From Actinomycetota bacterium (GTDB lineage: Bacteria > Actinomycetota > Acidimicrobiia > Acidimicrobiales > Poriferisodalaceae), in NCBI GenBank assembly GCA_013151655.1, contig JAADHX010000158.1, forward strand, positions 1 through 25,063: a stretch of 25,063 nucleotides of DNA. The letters run 5' to 3'. Under the pieces are notes generated by a model. The model was given only the letters and a program-made list of their open reading frames with translations, did not search any database and was not told the origin of the DNA. This document shows, one piece after another, positions 24,163-25,063 of this stretch. The position numbers were made by a program, and so were the translations under genes. Position 1 is the stretch's first letter. The number at the start of each line of letters is the position of its first letter.

Positions 24163-24191
24163 TGTTTCTCCACATGCCCTGTGGAGAAACA
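24163..24191. promoter_or_regulatory. 12-bp perfect inverted repeat of DnaA-box-like halves
   Basis: TGTTTCTCCACA, 5 nt, then TGTGGAGAAACA. Each arm holds one TGTGGA core, in head-to-head orientation. There is no T-run after it, so a terminator is unlikely. It sits 70 bp upstream of the RibD-C gene and is a candidate protein binding site for that gene or for nrdJ. Confidence 0.55.
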
Positions 24192-24260
24192 CTGTGGGTG
24201 ATAACAGGTGTCTTGTGAGTTGGTAGCGTCTCGAATTCCGACTTTGGAGGCGAATACGCT

Positions 24261-25013
24261 ATGCACCGGATACTCCCAGCACCAACAATCGAGATCGACA
24301 CCGACGACGCATACAGGGCCGAACGCCTCGTCAAAGATGGTCGACCGTGGATCATGCTCAACATGATCTCGAGCGCCGATGGCGGTATCGAGGTGGACGG
24401 CGTATCTGGGCCACTCGGTAGCGCCGGAGACAAAGACGTCTTCGGAACGCTGCGAACTATCCCTGACATAATCTTGGTTGGCTCTGGTACCGCTATTGCT
24501 GAGGATTACGGACCGACGTCGACATCGGTGAGTACCCGAACGAGGAGGCTCACGAACGGTGCCTGGCCGGTGGCGAGACTTGCGGTGGTGTCTAACTCGC
24601 TGAGCTTCGATCTGGACAGTCGTCTGTTCTCGGGCAACGCTGATCAGCGGCCGATCGTGATTACGTCTGAAGGAGCCGATGGTGATCGTCTCGACAGGGT
24701 CTCCGACGTGGCCGACCTCGTCGTGACGTCGGGATCCAGGGTCGACTTGAGCGAAGCTATGGCGCAGTTGGCTGGGATTGGTGCCCGCGTAGTGCTCTGT
24801 GAGGGCGGGCCTGGGCTCAACGGGCAAATGTTCGAGCACAACCTGGTCGATGAGGTCTGCCTCTCGGTAGCTCCGCTGTTGGTGGGCGGAAGCGCTCGAC
24901 GCATCGCCACGGGAGCCGCGCCCATCGAGATACCAACCGACCTCGAGCTTCGCCATGTTCTGACCGAGGATCATTACCTTTTCCTTCGCTACGTCGTATC
25001 TCCGATGGTCTGA
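24261..25013 (+). CDS. RibD C-terminal domain / dihydrofolate-reductase-like family protein
   Basis: The 250-residue protein carries the RibD_C fold alone, without the N-terminal deaminase domain of bifunctional RibD. Typical motifs are NMISSADGGIEVDG near residue 35, DIILVGSGTAIAEDYGP, and VVLCEGGPGLNGQMFEHNLVDEVCLSVAPLLVGG, in which the glycine-rich EGGP segment binds the NADPH cofactor in this family. True RibD reduces the ribosyl group of a riboflavin precursor with NADPH, but stand-alone actinobacterial members are usually annotated as pyrimidine reductase family, with unproven substrates. No other riboflavin genes are in the window. ATG 24261 is preceded by GGAGG with a 10-nt spacer. 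The ORF ends two bases before a possible convergent gene at the right edge. Confidence 0.88.
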   Translation: MHRILPAPTIEIDTDDAYRAERLVKDGRPWIMLNMISSADGGIEVDGVSGPLGSAGDKDVFGTLRTIPDIILVGSGTAIAEDYGPTSTSVSTRTRRLTNGAWPVARLAVVSNSLSFDLDSRLFSGNADQRPIVITSEGADGDRLDRVSDVADLVVTSGSRVDLSEAMAQLAGIGARVVLCEGGPGLNGQMFEHNLVDEVCLSVAPLLVGGSARRIATGAAPIEIPTDLELRHVLTEDHYLFLRYVVSPMV

Positions 25014-25014
25014 A

Positions 25015-25063
25015 CTACTGCGAGATCACGATGGTCTCGCCTGGCCTAACGTCTGACCTGCCT
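25015..25063 (-). CDS. Possible C-terminus of a gene entering from the right edge
   Basis: On the minus strand the edge reads in frame GRSDVRPGETIVISQ followed by TAG at 25017-25015. A short convergent spacing of 1 bp resembles other convergent pairs in this window. With only 15 residues, no family can be named and this may be chance. Confidence 0.35.
   Translation of the reverse strand, partial: GRSDVRPGETIVISQ

Larger units (their letters stand above)
23698..24260. promoter_or_regulatory. Divergent intergenic region with a cluster of DnaA-box-like hexamers
   Basis: This 563-bp region separates the divergent nrdJ and RibD-C genes and has no convincing coding frame. It holds seven exact TGTGGA hexamers (core of the DnaA box TGTGGATAA): plus strand at 23836, 23907, 23939, 23961 and 24180, and minus strand at 24072-24077 and 24169-24174. 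The best nonamer matches are TGTGGATGA (23961), TGTGGAAAA (23939) and TGTGGAGAA (24180). It also holds two TTGG-W-CCAA palindromes and a 12-bp inverted repeat, listed separately. No B12-riboswitch box (GCCACTG) and no clear paired NrdR boxes were found. The promoters of both genes should lie here but cannot be placed with confidence. Confidence 0.6.

Noticed and set aside
24163..24191. Rho-independent terminator
   Set aside because: The hairpin is perfect but is not followed by a T-run on either strand, and it does not lie after a gene end.
23698..24260. Chromosomal replication origin
   Set aside because: The DnaA-like sites suggested it, but no dnaA, dnaN, rpmH or gyrB flanks the region and no AT-rich unwinding tract is visible.
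23698..24260. Cobalamin riboswitch for nrdJ
   Set aside because: B12-dependent reductases can be neighbours of such elements, but the GCCACTG B12 box was not found on the nrdJ strand.
23985..24974. A 329-codon open frame on the minus strand
   Set aside because: It runs antisense through the RibD-C gene and the non-coding region, its composition is Arg/Ser/His-rich without any recognisable motif, and the plus-strand gene here is well supported.

Overview
The window looks like a chromosomal core/housekeeping segment of a high-GC actinobacterium (Actinomycetota), most plausibly from the Acidimicrobiia. This is inferred from gene content: a DUF3039 protein, a mycoredoxin-like glutaredoxin, a soluble acyl-ACP desaturase, an actinobacterial-type ferrochelatase with four cysteines placed as in the [2Fe-2S] enzymes, a form II CoxL-like protein, and many GTG starts. 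No rRNA, tRNA, CRISPR array, insertion sequence, prophage or toxin-antitoxin pair was seen. Coding density is high and genes sit on both strands.

Layout. 1-1322 (minus): phoH then ybeY, the usual RNA-metabolism pair; ybeY runs off the left edge. 1465-2028 (plus): an unrecognised protein that appears to carry two copies of a small beta-barrel domain. 2033-5944 (minus): a thiol-redox group (ccdA, a membrane-anchored TlpA-like thioredoxin, a CxxC glutaredoxin) followed by a dipeptidyl-peptidase-IV-type S9 peptidase. 6020-8059: a DUF2236/MpaB-type putative haem oxygenase divergent from an acyl-ACP desaturase. 8056-10792: a small zinc-ribbon DUF3039 protein, a GH77 (MalQ) homologue whose catalytic acid/base Glu is replaced, and a lipoprotein. 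10972-14485: a possible operator, an orphan CoxL-like molybdenum hydroxylase subunit and a beta-lactamase-fold hydrolase. 14614-17900: an SDR oxidoreductase, two overlapping genes for related C-terminally membrane-anchored proteins, and ferrochelatase. 17902-18516: thymidine kinase, whose start codon lies inside a perfect 13-bp inverted repeat. 18597-20810: a large secreted DUF11-repeat protein with an LPATG sorting signal. 20971-23697: the B12-dependent class II ribonucleotide reductase nrdJ. 23698-24260: a 563-bp non-coding region crowded with DnaA-box-like TGTGGA hexamers and palindromes. 24261-25013: a RibD-C/dihydrofolate-reductase-like protein.

How they fit together. CcdA, TlpA and glutaredoxin form a plausible reductant relay across the membrane. 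NrdJ and Tdk both feed dNTP pools, and the DnaA-like sites upstream of nrdJ suggest a link to replication control. Several genes show a TANNNT hexamer 6-8 nt before a GTG or ATG with no Shine-Dalgarno, which suggests leaderless transcription and helped choose starts for 1465, 7012 and 16860.

No obviously novel multi-gene defence or mobile system was found. The best candidates for undescribed biology are the tail-anchored protein pair, the catalytically altered GH77 homologue, the tdk start-codon hairpin, the nrdJ upstream region and the tandem-barrel protein. All assignments come from reading motifs by eye; no database search was run.
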